The position numbers were made by a program, and so were the translations under genes. DNA of 6,462 nucleotides from the NCBI GenBank assembly GCA_013821585.1, contig JACDGO010000118.1:1-6462 (forward strand), written 5' to 3'. The DNA comes from Sphingomonadaceae bacterium (GTDB taxonomy: Bacteria > Pseudomonadota > Alphaproteobacteria > Sphingomonadales > Sphingomonadaceae). Positions 5,250 to 6,462 of the stretch are shown piece by piece (positions within the stretch are counted from its first letter, which is position 1; the number at the start of each line of letters is the position of its first letter). The notes under the pieces are model-generated. The model worked only from the letters and a program-made list of their open reading frames with translations, was not told where the DNA came from and searched no databases.

Positions 5250-6462
5250 GCGGCTGGCGCTCGCGCTGGGTGGCGCGACCGCGCTCATCGCGCTCGCGCC
5301 GGCGATCGCGCAGCGCAGTCCGGAATCGATCCTGCCGCCGGGGTTCGGCGAGCCCGCAGCGCCTCCGCCCCCTGCCGCGCCGGCGACGCCGGGTCAGCCC
5401 GCCGAGCAGCCGCCCACGCCCTTGATAGACAATGGCGCTATCGCGGCACCCGAGGAGGCGACCGCCGACAGCACGCTCGACAACGCCGCCGCGCCCGTCG
5501 AGGTCTATGATCTTCCGGCCGAAGCACGACGCTCGCTCGACCGGGTCGGATTGCTCGCGGAGGGTGCCGGCGGTCTTGGAGCGGGCGCGTTCGGCGGGAG
5601 CGACGGACGCTATCTGACCAGCCTGATGCGCAACCTGAACGCGCCGATCGCGTCGCGCTGGGCGTCGATCCTGCTGCGCCGCGCGCTTCTTTCGCAAAGC
5701 GCGACGCCGACAGGCATCGGCGGCGCCGACTGGGTCGCCGAGCGGACGTGGCTGCTGGTGCGGATGGGCGAGGCGGACGACGCGCGCACGCTCGCGCAAC
5801 GCGTCGACTCCGACAATTATACGCCGTGGCTCTACGAAGCCACGATGCAGGCGGCGCTCGCGTCGGCCGATCCCGCGGCATTGTGCGGCATCGCCGACGC
5901 CGGTGCGGCGCAGGGCGGAAAGGCGGCGTGGCTGCTCGCGCAGGCGATGTGCGCGGGGCTGTCCGGCGAGGGCGGCACCGCGAGTTCGCTGATCGCGCAG
6001 GCGCGGCAGACGCGCGGAGTCGGCGGGATCGACGTGCTCCTTGCAGAAAAGGTCGCCGGCGCGGGCACCAACACGCGCCGCGCCATCACCATCCAGTGGG
6101 ACGGCGTCGACCAGCTAACGGCGTGGCGCTACGGACTCGCGACGGCGACCGGCGTCGCGATTCCCGCCGAGCTGTTCGCGACCGTCGGGCCGCAAGTGCA
6201 AGCATGGGCCGCGCGCGCGCCGCTGTTCGACCCCGCGATGCGGCTCGCGGAGGCCGATCGCGCGGCGACGCTCGGCGTGTTCTCGAGCGCCGCGCTCGCC
6301 GACCTCTACGGCCAGGTCTATGACGCAACCGATCCTTCCGACCGCGGCGGCACGCCCGCCGACGCGCTCCGCTCCGCCTATTCTGGCGCCAGCGGCGCAC
6401 GGCTCTCGGCGCTGCGCGGGATTTGGAGCGGAAACGACGACAATCCGCTGCGAGGCTATGCG
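5233..6462 (+). CDS. Exported protein of unknown function, proline-rich N-terminus, helical-repeat-like body (3' end outside window)
   Basis: Function not recognised. The frame from ATG 5233 (MPFRTRRLALALGGATALIA) is open to the last base, giving 410 residues without a stop. Residues 1-26 form a clear signal peptide: basic n-region RTRR, hydrophobic core, and AIA before a likely cleavage ahead of Gln27. Residues 35-63 are Pro/Ala-rich, a probable flexible linker, followed by an acidic stretch to about 95. Residues 98-150 and 165-265 read as paired amphipathic helices (for example WVAERTWLLVRMGEADDART and AAWLLAQAMCAGLSG), suggesting tetratricopeptide-like packing; this is inference. Two cysteines, 218 and 240, could form a disulfide in the periplasm. 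No catalytic motif was seen. Its start lies 17 bases inside the preceding small membrane protein gene, so the two are probably co-translated and may act together in the envelope. Base composition and codon use match the neighbours. Confidence 0.82.
   Translation, partial: MPFRTRRLALALGGATALIALAPAIAQRSPESILPPGFGEPAAPPPPAAPATPGQPAEQPPTPLIDNGAIAAPEEATADSTLDNAAAPVEVYDLPAEARRSLDRVGLLAEGAGGLGAGAFGGSDGRYLTSLMRNLNAPIASRWASILLRRALLSQSATPTGIGGADWVAERTWLLVRMGEADDARTLAQRVDSDNYTPWLYEATMQAALASADPAALCGIADAGAAQGGKAAWLLAQAMCAGLSGEGGTASSLIAQARQTRGVGGIDVLLAEKVAGAGTNTRRAITIQWDGVDQLTAWRYGLATATGVAIPAELFATVGPQVQAWAARAPLFDPAMRLAEADRAATLGVFSSAALADLYGQVYDATDPSDRGGTPADALRSAYSGASGARLSALRGIWSGNDDNPLRGYA

Noticed and set aside
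5043..5288. Upstream-extended aroK start at 5288
   Set aside because: The extra 82 residues are not shikimate kinase-like and lie over two plus-strand gene starts; the ATG at 5042 gives the usual length.

Overview
The window is GC-rich, densely packed chromosomal DNA. Protein similarity recalled from memory (the HTH protein, the aroK-aroB-ROK kinase cluster, the small membrane protein followed by a secreted protein) points to an alphaproteobacterium of the sphingomonad group. This is inference; no database search was possible. No tRNA, rRNA, CRISPR array, insertion sequence or phage module was seen.

Layout. Positions 1-1607 (+) hold the 3' seven-eighths of typA/bipA, a ribosome-associated GTPase gene that begins before the window. 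A 182-base gap with a small hairpin and a 9-bp direct repeat follows. At 1790 (+) starts a gene of unknown function with an N-terminal helix-turn-helix region; its reading frame breaks near 2204-2232 and the rest of the protein continues in the next frame to 2637. Facing it is a three-gene minus-strand operon, read from right to left: aroK (shikimate kinase, start 5042), aroB (3-dehydroquinate synthase, start 4506) and a ROK-family sugar kinase resembling fructokinase (start 3416, stop 2481). The three genes overlap at their joints (ATGA, then an 8-base overlap), so they are probably transcribed and translated together. Divergent from aroK, on the plus strand, are a 44-residue single-span membrane protein (5115-5249) and, overlapping its end by 17 bases, a large exported protein of unknown function with a signal peptide and a proline-rich stretch, which runs off the right edge.

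How the parts work together. AroB (step 2) and AroK (step 5) serve the shikimate pathway to chorismate and aromatic amino acids; the coupled ROK kinase probably makes sugar phosphate from fructose, a plausible but unproven link to erythrose-4-phosphate supply. The two divergent units start from a 72-base gap in which one TATA core can be read as the -10 box of a promoter on each strand.

The oddest area is 2200-2640. The HTH gene is frame-broken, and its tail runs into the tail of the kinase gene: the recognisable ends of the two proteins meet at about 2550-2560 and neither has a stop codon there. This looks like local gene decay, a small deletion or an assembly fault. I found no convincing new biological system; the two plus-strand proteins at the right end and the HTH protein are the real unknowns.
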